This document shows, piece by piece, positions 1 through 7,852 of a DNA stretch of 64,000 nucleotides. A model generated the notes under the pieces. The model was not told the origin of the DNA. It searched no databases and saw only the letters and a program-made list of their open reading frames with translations. Every line of letters begins with the position of its first letter. The first letter of the stretch is position 1. This DNA is from Gordonia sp. X0973 (GTDB taxonomy: Bacteria > Actinomycetota > Actinomycetes > Mycobacteriales > Mycobacteriaceae), in assembly GCF_013348785.1 (NCBI RefSeq), contig NZ_CP054691.1, forward strand, positions 1,178,001 through 1,242,000. The letters run 5' to 3'. Made by a program: the position numbers and the translations under genes.

Positions 1-1
1 C

Positions 2-2287
2 GGGGCGGGCGTGCGCATCGACGGCGGCACCTTCCTCGGCGCGGAGATCTCCGGCTACTTCGACTCCATGCTGGTGAAGGTCACCTGTCGCGGCAAGACG
101 CGCGCGGCGGCCCTCACCCGGGCGCGCCGCGCACTGGCGGAGTTCCGCATCGGCGGGGTGACCACCAACATCGAATTCCTCCTCTCCCTGCTGTCCGACC
201 CGCAGTTCGTCGCGGGCGCGGTGACGACCGGATTCATCGCCGAACACCCGGAGTTGCTGGTCAGCCACCCGTCGGACCCGACGTGGGCGCGGCTGCTGGA
301 CTTCCTGGCCGACGTCACCATCAACCGTGAGTACGACCGCCCGGCGACGGTCATCCGCCCGCGCCACAAGCTCGCCGACCTGCCGCTCGTCGAGCCGGAG
401 CCGGGATCGAAGGACCGCCTGCGCGACCTCGGGCCGACCGGCTTCGCGTCGGTGCTGCGCAACCAGGACGCGGTCGCCGTCACCGACACGACCTTCCGCG
501 ACGCCCACCAGTCGCTCCTGGCCACACGCCTGCGGACCAGCGGCCTCGTCCGCGTCGCGCCCTATGTCGCGTCGCTGACCCCGCAGCTGTTCTCCGTCGA
601 GTGCTGGGGCGGCGCGACCTATGACACCGCGCTGCGCTTCTGCAAGGAAGATCCCTGGGAGCGCCTGGAGAAGCTGCGCGCGGCCATCCCCAACATCTGT
701 CTGCAGATGCTGCTGCGCGGGAAGAACACCGTCGGCTACACCCCGTATCCGACGGTGGTCACCACCTCCTTCGTCGACGAGGCCGCCCGCACCGGCATCG
801 ACATCTTCCGCATCTTCGACGCCCTCAACAGCGTCGACGCGATGCGCCCGGCGATCGATGCGGTCCGCGAGGAGGGGAGCACCGTCGCGGAGGTCGCGCT
901 CTGCTACACCGGCGACCTCAGCAACCCGGCCGAGGATCTGTACACCCTCGACTACTACCTGCGCCTCGCCGAGCAGATCGTCGACGCTGGCGCGCACATC
1001 CTCGCGATCAAGGACATGGCGGGGCTGCTGCGACCGCCGGCCGCGTCGAAGCTGGTCGGCGCGCTGCGCAGCAACTTCGACCTGCCGGTCCACGTGCACA
1101 CCCACGACACCGCCGGCGGTCAGCTCGCGACCTATCTCGCCGCGGCACAGGCCGGTGCGGATGCCATCGACGGGGCGAGCGCGCCGCTGTCCGGCTCGAC
1201 GAGCCAGCCGTCGCTCTCGGCGATCGTCGCGGCCTTCGACGGCACCGACCGTGCGACCGGGCTCGACCTGGACGCGGTGTGCTCGCTGGAGCCGTACTGG
1301 GAATCGCTGCGGAAGGTGTACGCGCCGTTCGACGTCGGGCAGCACCCGCCGACCGGGCGCGTCTACCGTCACGAGATCCCCGGCGGCCAGTTGTCCAACC
1401 TGTACCAGCAGGCCTCCGCACTGGGTCTGGCCGACCGCTTCGAGCTCATCGAGGACGCCTATGCCGGTGCCGACCGCATGCTGGGCCGACTCGTGAAGGT
1501 CACGCCGTCGTCGAAGGTCGTCGGCGACTTGGCGCTGACGCTCGTCGCCAAGGGGATCAGCGCCGACGAGTTCGCCGCCAACCCCGGCGCATTCGACATC
1601 CCCGAGTCCGTCATCGGCTTCTTCCGCGGCGAGTTGGGCGAGCCGGCCGCCGGATGGGTGGAGCCGCTGCGCAGCAATGTGCTCGACGGCCGCGGCGAGG
1701 CGGCACCGGTCGAAGAGGTGTCCGACGAGGACCGGGCGGTGCTCGCCGAGCCGGGTACCGACCGCCGCGCCGCGCTCAACCGCCTGCTGTTCCCCGGGCC
1801 GACCGCGGAGTTGGCCGAGCACCGCGAGAAGTACGGCGACACCTCCGGGCTGTCGGCCAACGCCTTCCTCTACGGGCTGCGCGCCGGCGTCGAAGAGCAT
1901 GTCGAGGTGGAGCCCGGCGTGGAGCGGACCATCGGGTTGGCCGCGGTCAGCGACGTCGACGAGAACGGCGAGCGCACGGTCCTGTGCACGGTCAACGGCC
2001 AGATGCGCTCGGTCGTCGTGCGCGACGCGTCGGCCGGGGTGGCCGTGGCCGCCGCCGCGAAGGCCGATCCGCAGAACCCCCGCCACGTCGGCGCGCCATT
2101 CGACGGCGTGGTCGTGCTGCGCGTCGGCGTCGGCGAGCACGTCGCCGCGGGTGATCCGCTGGGGACCATCGAGGCGATGAAGATGGAGTCGACGATCACC
2201 GCGCCGCGGGCCGGCACCGTCGCCGCACTGCCGCTCGGCGCGCATGTCGACGCGCACGGCGGCGACCTGCTCGTCGAATTGGGGTAA
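2..2287 (+). CDS. pyc: Pyruvate carboxylase, C-terminal two thirds (5' end outside window)
   Basis: Biotin-dependent carboxylation of pyruvate to oxaloacetate, an anaplerotic reaction in the cytosol. The frame is open to the window edge, so the start is missing; 761 residues are visible and the family usually has about 1,130. Visible order: end of the biotin carboxylase domain (about residues 1-110), carboxyltransferase TIM barrel beginning at DTTFRDAHQS (about 160), a conserved PYC/OADA region, and a C-terminal biotinyl domain with the carrier lysine in EAMKME, 34 residues before the end. A small secreted-protein gene starts 58 nt after the stop. Biotinylation would depend on the birA gene at 24.1 kb. 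Confidence 0.95.
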   Translation, partial: GAGVRIDGGTFLGAEISGYFDSMLVKVTCRGKTRAAALTRARRALAEFRIGGVTTNIEFLLSLLSDPQFVAGAVTTGFIAEHPELLVSHPSDPTWARLLDFLADVTINREYDRPATVIRPRHKLADLPLVEPEPGSKDRLRDLGPTGFASVLRNQDAVAVTDTTFRDAHQSLLATRLRTSGLVRVAPYVASLTPQLFSVECWGGATYDTALRFCKEDPWERLEKLRAAIPNICLQMLLRGKNTVGYTPYPTVVTTSFVDEAARTGIDIFRIFDALNSVDAMRPAIDAVREEGSTVAEVALCYTGDLSNPAEDLYTLDYYLRLAEQIVDAGAHILAIKDMAGLLRPPAASKLVGALRSNFDLPVHVHTHDTAGGQLATYLAAAQAGADAIDGASAPLSGSTSQPSLSAIVAAFDGTDRATGLDLDAVCSLEPYWESLRKVYAPFDVGQHPPTGRVYRHEIPGGQLSNLYQQASALGLADRFELIEDAYAGADRMLGRLVKVTPSSKVVGDLALTLVAKGISADEFAANPGAFDIPESVIGFFRGELGEPAAGWVEPLRSNVLDGRGEAAPVEEVSDEDRAVLAEPGTDRRAALNRLLFPGPTAELAEHREKYGDTSGLSANAFLYGLRAGVEEHVEVEPGVERTIGLAAVSDVDENGERTVLCTVNGQMRSVVVRDASAGVAVAAAAKADPQNPRHVGAPFDGVVVLRVGVGEHVAAGDPLGTIEAMKMESTITAPRAGTVAALPLGAHVDAHGGDLLVELG

Positions 2288-2345
2288 ATTCGCCGACGAC
2301 CCCACGTTGACCCGCGTGGTCGGCCGACAACGAGAAGGACCCACG

Positions 2346-2849
2346 ATGACCGTTTCGCCGAATCTCCGACGACTTCGCGTAGGGATCGCCGCCGGCGGTG
2401 TCGCGGCGACGGTTCTCGCCTCCCTGGTCGCCACACCCATCGCCTCGGCGAAACCGCTGGGCGCGCCCATCCTCGGCTCCGGGTCGACGGTGGTCGGCAA
2501 CGGGTGCACCTACGCGCTGGGCGTCAAAGTCGCGCCCGCGAAGAGGTTGCCGCCGACGCTGGGCTTCACCGTCCTCGACGACAAGCCCAATGCGCAGAAG
2601 CGCAAGGACGACGGCAAGGGATGGGTCACCTTCTGGGAGACGAAGGGCGTGGCCAAGCCGGGTTCGCGGGGCAGCAAGCGGATCGGCCGGGCGAAGCCCG
2701 ATGCCAAGGGCCTGGCGGTGATCGCCTGGACGCCGGGGCGGATCGGCGCGTCGAGCGTGTGGGCCTACCAGGGTTCTTGGTCTGCTCCGCTTCCGGTGAC
2801 CGTCGTCGCCGCGCTGCCGGTGTGGCGGATCTGCCTGATGTCTCAGTAG
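2346..2849 (+). CDS. Small secreted two-cysteine protein, paralogue 1
   Basis: Unrecognised family; 167 residues. The start at ATG 2346 is preceded by a GAGAAGGA ribosome site and gives a clear Sec signal peptide ending near PIASA-KP; a longer upstream frame only runs back into pyc. The mature part has Cys54 in GNGCTY, a W128-T-P motif, and Cys163 five residues from the end. The same layout is seen in the proteins at 4453-4875, 6809-7207 and 7246-7677, so these are paralogues; this is the longest and most diverged. The two cysteines probably form a disulfide and the mature part looks like a beta-sandwich. No function is claimed. It may be cotranscribed with pyc. Confidence 0.75.
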   Translation: MTVSPNLRRLRVGIAAGGVAATVLASLVATPIASAKPLGAPILGSGSTVVGNGCTYALGVKVAPAKRLPPTLGFTVLDDKPNAQKRKDDGKGWVTFWETKGVAKPGSRGSKRIGRAKPDAKGLAVIAWTPGRIGASSVWAYQGSWSAPLPVTVVAALPVWRICLMSQ

Positions 2850-2887
2850 GCCGGACTACCCGGTGGGCCGGCGTCGCGTGATCGCGG

Positions 2888-4369
2888 CTAGGCCGGGACC
2901 GGCGCGTCCTTCTCGTCGTCGATCTTCAGCAGCAGCGCACAGGTCACCGACGCCGCGCACGCGACCAGCGAGATGATCGTCGCGATCAGATAGCCGGTGT
3001 CCGACGGGAACGAGTGGTGGGCGACTCCGTGGGGCGTCGGGATGTCGATGCCGACCACGAAGTGGGCCAGCACCATGCCGATCATCGCAGAGGCGACCGA
3101 CATCCCCAGTGAGCGCATCAGCGCGTTGACGCCGTTGGCCTCACCCGTCTGGCGCAGCGGCACCGCGCCCATGATCAGGGCGGGCATCGCGGCGTAGGCG
3201 ATGCCGATCCCGGCGGAGATGCAGCAGGTGATGAGCACGAGGTGCCACGGGCCGATATGCGCGTGGGCCAGCAGCAGGCCCAGCTGGATCAGGTAGCCCA
3301 GGCCCATCACGGTGACGCCGACGGCCAGTGACGTCCGCGGGCCGAACGTCCGCGACACCCGTGCGCCGATATTGGAGGACGCGAACATGACCAGACCGCC
3401 CGGCGCCAGGTAGAGCCCTGCGGCGACCATGGAGAGCCCGTTCCCGTTCCCCGTCGCGGCCGGTGCCATCAACAGCTGGACCGGGATGAGCGACATCGCG
3501 AAGAAGCCGAGACCGGCGGCGGCCGACGCGGCATTCGTCAACGCGACCGTGCGGGTGGCGGTGGTGCGCAGGTCGACGAGAGGGTGATCGCGACGCAACT
3601 CGTAGGCGATCCAGGGGACGAACACCAGAATCGACGCGGCGAATAGGCCGAGCGTCGGGGCCGAAGCCCAGCCCCAGGTCGCCCCCTTGCTCAGCGGCAG
3701 CAGGAGCAGGGTCAGCGCGGCGGCCAGGCCGAGGGCGCCGAGGTAGTCGAAGCCGGCGGTGCGGTGTATCGGCGACGGCGGGACGACGATCAGCACGGCG
3801 ATCAGGCACAGCAGCGAGACTCCGGCGGCGCCCCAGAACAGCAGGTGCCAGTTGTGCTGCGCGATGAGGGCGGCGATCGGCAGGCCCAGCGCGCCGCCGA
3901 CGCCGAGGGAGGCACTCATCGCCGCTACCGCCGAGCCGAGGCGCTCCGGTGGCAGGCAGTCGCGCAGGATGCTGATGCCCAGCGCGATGGCGCCCATGCC
4001 GACACCCTGCAATCCGCGCCCGACGAGGAAGGGGAGCAGTTGGTCGGACAGGGCGCAGACCGCCGAACCGAGGACCACGGCGGCCAGGGTCAGGACGAGG
4101 ATCAGCCGCTTGCCGTACATGTCGCCGAGGCGTCCGGCGATGGGGGTCGAGACGGCGCCGGTCAACAGGGTGGCCGTCAGCGCCCAGGCGGCGTTGTCGT
4201 TGGACGTGTGCAGATAGTCGGGTAGCCGTGGGATCAGCGGGACGATGATCGTCTGCATCAGCGACACCGAGATCCCGGCGGCGCACAGGGTCGCGATGAT
4301 CGCCGTCGGATGCGACGGCGGCCCGTCCTGGTGCGCGGGCTCGCCGGTGGGGATGGATTTCGTCGACAC
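2888..4369 (-). CDS. MFS transporter, DHA2/EmrB-QacA type
   Basis: A 493-residue proton-linked exporter of the major facilitator superfamily, located in the cytoplasmic membrane. It shows many hydrophobic segments, the motif-A loop GRLGDMYGKR between TM2 and TM3, and a long N-terminal TM1 after about 22 polar residues. The length fits the DHA2 drug-efflux group, but the substrate cannot be read from sequence. The start is GTG 4369, with no strong ribosome site upstream, so a start a few codons inside is possible. It converges with the secreted-protein gene ending at 2849 and precedes no obvious partner gene. Confidence 0.85.
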   Translation of the reverse strand: MSTKSIPTGEPAHQDGPPSHPTAIIATLCAAGISVSLMQTIIVPLIPRLPDYLHTSNDNAAWALTATLLTGAVSTPIAGRLGDMYGKRLILVLTLAAVVLGSAVCALSDQLLPFLVGRGLQGVGMGAIALGISILRDCLPPERLGSAVAAMSASLGVGGALGLPIAALIAQHNWHLLFWGAAGVSLLCLIAVLIVVPPSPIHRTAGFDYLGALGLAAALTLLLLPLSKGATWGWASAPTLGLFAASILVFVPWIAYELRRDHPLVDLRTTATRTVALTNAASAAAGLGFFAMSLIPVQLLMAPAATGNGNGLSMVAAGLYLAPGGLVMFASSNIGARVSRTFGPRTSLAVGVTVMGLGYLIQLGLLLAHAHIGPWHLVLITCCISAGIGIAYAAMPALIMGAVPLRQTGEANGVNALMRSLGMSVASAMIGMVLAHFVVGIDIPTPHGVAHHSFPSDTGYLIATIISLVACAASVTCALLLKIDDEKDAPVPA

Positions 4370-4452
4370 GCAGAGTCCGATCAGGCCAGGGATCGCCCGG
4401 ATCTCGGGCCGTCTCTGAGTCTACGGAGACGCCGATCCGCGTCCGGCGCGGG

Positions 4453-4875
4453 TCAGAGGGCCAGGCACATCGAACCGGTACCCAGGCCTTGCTTGACGCT
4501 GACCTTGAGGTCCTTCTTCGATGCCGTGTTGACTTCGCTGACGTGCAGCAACCGGGCTCCGACATGTTTGGGCGTCCAGCTCATGACCACCGTCTGGTTG
4601 TAGGGGACCGGAGAGGCACCGAGATAGGTCTTTGGTCCGCCGTACGGATTTCCGGCGTCGAGATCGTCGACGGCAATGGTGGAGTTCTGTGTCGCGTTGA
4701 TCGTGATCTTGTAGGTACAGCCGGTGCCGTAGGCGCCGAGCACTGGTGCCTCGACACTGATGTTGTCCACGTTGGCGGTCGCGATCGGCGAATGGGCGAA
4801 GGTTGCCGTCGTCGCCGAGACCGCCGCCCCGGCGGCGATAACTGCGACGATACGGCTGCGTTGGGTGGGGGACAT
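4453..4875 (-). CDS. Small secreted two-cysteine protein, paralogue 2
   Basis: 140 residues, start ATG with AAGGAG at ideal spacing. The signal peptide ends near PIATA-NV. The mature domain has Cys53 in GTGCTY, W100-T-P, and C-terminal GTGSMCLAL with Cys137 four residues from the end, the same plan as the other three family members in this island. It is closest to the 7246-7677 protein: both share NQT followed by a WTPK segment. Its upstream region carries a 45-bp promoter block also found before 7677, implying common control. Function unknown; it could be a surface or secreted binding protein. Confidence 0.8.
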   Translation of the reverse strand: MSPTQRSRIVAVIAAGAAVSATTATFAHSPIATANVDNISVEAPVLGAYGTGCTYKITINATQNSTIAVDDLDAGNPYGGPKTYLGASPVPYNQTVVMSWTPKHVGARLLHVSEVNTASKKDLKVSVKQGLGTGSMCLAL

Positions 4876-4911
4876 GGTGAACTCCTTCGGGTTTGGGGAC
4901 GGTGCACTCTC

Positions 4912-4956
4912 GACGCTATTGGCGGAGGAGGGGACCGCTTAGAGTAGTGCGCTACC
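4912..4956 (-). promoter_or_regulatory. Shared promoter block of secreted-protein genes, copy A
   Basis: Read on the minus strand, GGTAGCGCACTACTCTA is followed after exactly 19 bases by AATAGCGTC, about 36 nt before the ATG at 4875. The same two elements with the same spacing lie at 7717-7761. The distal element contains the inverted repeat GTAG-N4-CTAC, which could bind a regulator; the proximal element could be a -10 region. No named sigma factor is assigned. Confidence 0.6.
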
Positions 4957-5059
4957 CGAACTCGTTGGTCACGACCGCTCGATGAGATTGAAAGTTTGTA
5001 CGGATTTCTGGCGGGCGGCGGTTGTCAGACGTCGCGGGTAGTGTGAACATTAGTTCGAA

Positions 5060-5073
5060 TGAACGGGTGTTCA
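5060..5073 (+). promoter_or_regulatory. Predicted LexA (SOS) box
   Basis: TGAACGGGTGTTCA matches the Gram-positive LexA core GAAC-RNRY-GTTC exactly and lies 22 nt before the likely GTG start at 5096. 13E12-family genes of mycobacteria are known to be DNA-damage inducible through LexA, so the position and identity agree. Not tested experimentally here. Confidence 0.7.
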
Positions 5074-5095
5074 TGCAGTTGAGGGGGTGAATCGG

Positions 5096-6774
5096 GTGAG
5101 TACGACGGGTCGTGTCGGATTGGTCGACGGGTTGCCGGATTCGCCGGTGGAGTTGGTGGCGTTGGCTGATGCGGTGGCGGTGAAGCTGGGGTCGGCGGTG
5201 TGGGCTGGGTTGACTGAGGACGAGTTGGTGTCGACGGCGCGGTTGTTGCAGCGGTCGCGGTGGCGTATCGAGGGTGTCGACGCGCAGTTGTTCACCGAGA
5301 TCAACGATCGGTGTGCGTTTACCCGCGAGGGGTTCACCCATCCTTTGCGGTGGTTGTCGACGGGGTTGCGGCTGGGCCGGTTCGAGGCGCGCCGCCGTTA
5401 TCGTCGCGCAGCCAAGATCGCGCGGTTGACCTCACCGACGGGGCAGACGATGGAACCGGAGTTCCCGGCGACCGCCGCGGCGGTGGCCGCGGGCCTGATC
5501 GGCGGGGCACACGTCGACGAGATCGGCATCATCATGGGCAAGATTCCGTGGCGGCTGCCGCCGGAAGTCCGTGCCCGGGCCGAAGCCGATTTGGCGGAGA
5601 TGGCCACCGAGTTGACGCCGTTCCAGTTGCGTGCGGCGGGCAGCGCGTTGCTGGCCTATCTCGACCCGGATGGCACCCTGTCCGACGAGCGCGACCGCAC
5701 CCGGCGGCGCCGGTTGTCGCTGGGCCCACAAGGCCCCGATCTGATGTCGAAGCTGACCGGGGATCTGCCGCCGATCGTGCGGGCCAAGCTCGAATTGTTT
5801 CTGACCAATTGGGCCGCGCCGGGGATGAACAATCCCGCCGACGGCCCCGATTGCCGCGTCGAAGGGGCGTTGGCGGATCGGGACCTGTCCGACGACGCGG
5901 TCAAGGACACCGTGGCCCAGGCGCGGGCCCGGGACGACCGCAACCCCGAGCAACGCAACCTCGACGCCTTCGAAGCCCTCCTCGACTACGTCCTGGCCGA
6001 CGACCCCACCGCGAAGACCACCCGTACCGGCGACGACACCGCGCAGAACCCGGCGGCGGATCGGGCGGCAGCGGGCCGGGGCGCACGGTGCGCGGCCAAT
6101 TCATCGTCACCGCGTCGATCGCGGATTTGAAGGCCGGTTGCGGGTTCGGGTTGACCACCACGGGCACGTTGATCCCGATCGGCGAGTTGATCGACGTCGC
6201 CGCCCAGTTGGATCCGTCGCTGGTGGTATTCGCCGACCACACCCGCGAAGTCCTGTACTACGGGCGGGCCCGCCGCGGCGCGACGCTGGCGCAACGGTGC
6301 GCCCTGTTCGCCCGCGACCGCGGCGACAGCAACCCCGACTCGGAAACACCGTTCATCACCACCGAAGCCCACCACCTACCCGACTGGGCATTGGGCGGAC
6401 TCACCGACATCGACAAACTCACCGCCACCAGCGGACCCAACAACCGCCGCGTGGGACCGGGCCCACGGCAATGGGAAACGGTCTACCAACGCACCGGACC
6501 ATTCGCCGGACGAGTCGCCTGGCGACTGCGATGCCACAACGGCACCGCCGGTCAACCACGCGTCAACCTCGGCCACCACCCCGACGACCTCGCCCGCGTC
6601 GCAATCAACAACATCCGCGCCATCGGCGGCAAAGGCACCACCCGCTACCTCCACACCGCATCCCGAGGCGACACCAACAGCGCGAACACACACGGCGACC
6701 ACAACGACCCAGACCCACCCCGATCACCCACCGAACACCGACTCCGCAACAGACTCGGCTACACCGAGATCTGA
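5096..6774 (+). pseudogene. DUF222/HNH endonuclease-like protein (13E12 repeat family), frameshifted
   Basis: The first part (5096-about 6060) encodes a DUF222 domain; its frame then ends at 6130. The remainder, from GRTVRGQFIV to the stop at 6774, is in another frame and carries the HNH-like region EAHHLPDWALGGLTDIDKLT. The change equals a one-base deletion in a GC-rich stretch between about 6045 and 6085, with no classic slippery heptamer. The start is probably GTG 5096, as GAGGGGG at 5081-5087 is 8 nt upstream; GTG 5087 is too close. The cysteines that normally frame the HNH motif are absent, and GPNN replaces the usual distal His pair, so nuclease activity is doubtful. In mycobacteria this family is multicopy and hosts the phiRv1 attachment site. 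Confidence 0.75.
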
Positions 6775-6808
6775 TGATTGAGTAGGCCGGTCCGCCGTGG
6801 AATGCCGG

Positions 6809-7207
6809 TCACAGGGCGAAGCAGGACGAGCCGGTGTTGATTCCCTTCTTGACCGCCACCGTCTTCAGCTTGTAGTTCCCGTCCTGGCGGATACCGATGA
6901 GTCGGACCCCCTCGGCCTTGGGTGTCCACTTGAAGGTGATCAACGCACCCTTGGTGTTCTGGACATCCAGGACCACCAGGTCGTTGGTAGCACCGCCCTC
7001 GACCAGGACGGGGTGGTTGCCGCTGGCGTCGACGGCGGCGCTGACGTCGTAGGTGCAGCCGGTGCCGTAGGCACTCCCGGTGGACGGCTTGGCGACGACC
7101 AGGTTGGTGACCGTGGCCGTCGCGCTGCCGGGCGAGGCGATAACGGAGGCCGCGCCGACGAACAGCGCCGGAAGGACGAGTCGGGCCGCGGTATGGGTGG
7201 TTCGCAT
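6809..7207 (-). CDS. Small secreted two-cysteine protein, paralogue 3
   Basis: 132 residues. ATG 7207 is preceded by GAGAGGAAA; longer upstream frames overlap the next paralogue. The signal peptide ends near GSATA-TV. Family marks are Cys51 in GTGCTY, W94-T-P, and GINTGSSCFAL with Cys129 near the end. It lies 38 nt downstream of the 7246-7677 paralogue on the same strand, so the two are probably one transcript. The pair looks like a tandem duplication that diverged. Function unknown; a secreted structural or ligand-binding role is only a guess. Confidence 0.8.
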   Translation of the reverse strand: MRTTHTAARLVLPALFVGAASVIASPGSATATVTNLVVAKPSTGSAYGTGCTYDVSAAVDASGNHPVLVEGGATNDLVVLDVQNTKGALITFKWTPKAEGVRLIGIRQDGNYKLKTVAVKKGINTGSSCFAL

Positions 7208-7245
7208 GATGTTTCCTCTCGAGTGGGCGGGCGATTTGCGACGAG

Positions 7246-7677
7246 TCACGCCGCGGGAAGGCACAGGGAGCCGGTGTTCACGCCGCGGTTGACGGTTACC
7301 GACAGCGAGAGTTTCGAGTTGGTGCCGGCCTGACTGGCGACGAGCTTCCGTGCTCCGTCGACCTTCGGGGTCCAGTTGAAGACGATGGTCTGGTTGACCG
7401 GCGCGACCTCCTCGCCGACGTGTTTGTGCGTCCCGTCGGGCGAGTAGTCGTCGAGGTTGACGTGGGCGTTCATCGTCGCCTGAACGGTGACCTTGTAGGC
7501 GCATTCGGTGAGGTATCCGCCGGCCGGCGGATTCTCGATGTCGACGGTGAGGATGCTCGCCGACGCCGTCGGCGATGTCGCCACCGCGGCAGCGATGGCG
7601 CAGAGGGACGCGCCGAGCGCGACGGAGCCGACGAACGTGCGTGGGCGCGCGGTGGCGGTCGGTTGGAGGACGGGCAT
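7246..7677 (-). CDS. Small secreted two-cysteine protein, paralogue 4
   Basis: 143 residues, ATG with AGGAG upstream. The signal peptide ends near PTASA-SI. The mature domain has Cys59 in TECAYKV, W102-T-P-K, and GVNTGSLCLPAA with Cys139. It is the first gene of a two-gene unit with the 6809-7207 paralogue, read from a promoter block at 7717-7761 that is nearly copied upstream of the 4453-4875 gene. It is most similar to that protein. No family name is recognised. Confidence 0.8.
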   Translation of the reverse strand: MPVLQPTATARPRTFVGSVALGASLCAIAAAVATSPTASASILTVDIENPPAGGYLTECAYKVTVQATMNAHVNLDDYSPDGTHKHVGEEVAPVNQTIVFNWTPKVDGARKLVASQAGTNSKLSLSVTVNRGVNTGSLCLPAA

Positions 7678-7716
7678 CGGGTACTCCTGAAAGTGTCGGG
7701 GAAGGGCTGCACGGCA

Positions 7717-7761
7717 GACGCTATTGCCCGACGAGGAGGCGCCGTAGAGTAGTCCGCTACC
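7717..7761 (-). promoter_or_regulatory. Shared promoter block of secreted-protein genes, copy B
   Basis: On the minus strand GGTAGCGGACTACTCTA, then 19 bases, then AATAGCGTC, 39 nt before ATG 7677. It differs from copy A at one base of the distal element and none of the proximal element, while the 19-bp spacer is unlike. Conserved elements with a free spacer are what a real promoter or operator pair should show. Confidence 0.6.
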
Positions 7762-7801
7762 TGTTTCGCCTACCGGCGTGTGAATCGGCAGCGGGAGACG
7801 A

Positions 7802-7837
7802 GAACGCCCCGCACAGCGTGTGCTGTGCAGGGCGTTC
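7802..7837 (-). terminator. Rho-independent-type hairpin after metE
   Basis: A 16-bp stem with one mismatch and a 4-nt loop (GAACGCCCCGCACAGC, loop GTGT, then its complement) lies 15 nt past the metE stop. There is no long U run, which is normal in actinobacteria. It could also stop transcripts from the other side. Confidence 0.75.
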
Positions 7838-7852
7838 TACTTCGTTGTGCGG

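Noticed and set aside
6045-6085. Programmed ribosomal frameshift in the DUF222/HNH gene
   Set aside because: No slippery heptamer or clear downstream structure was found; a base deletion or read error is simpler, though not excluded.
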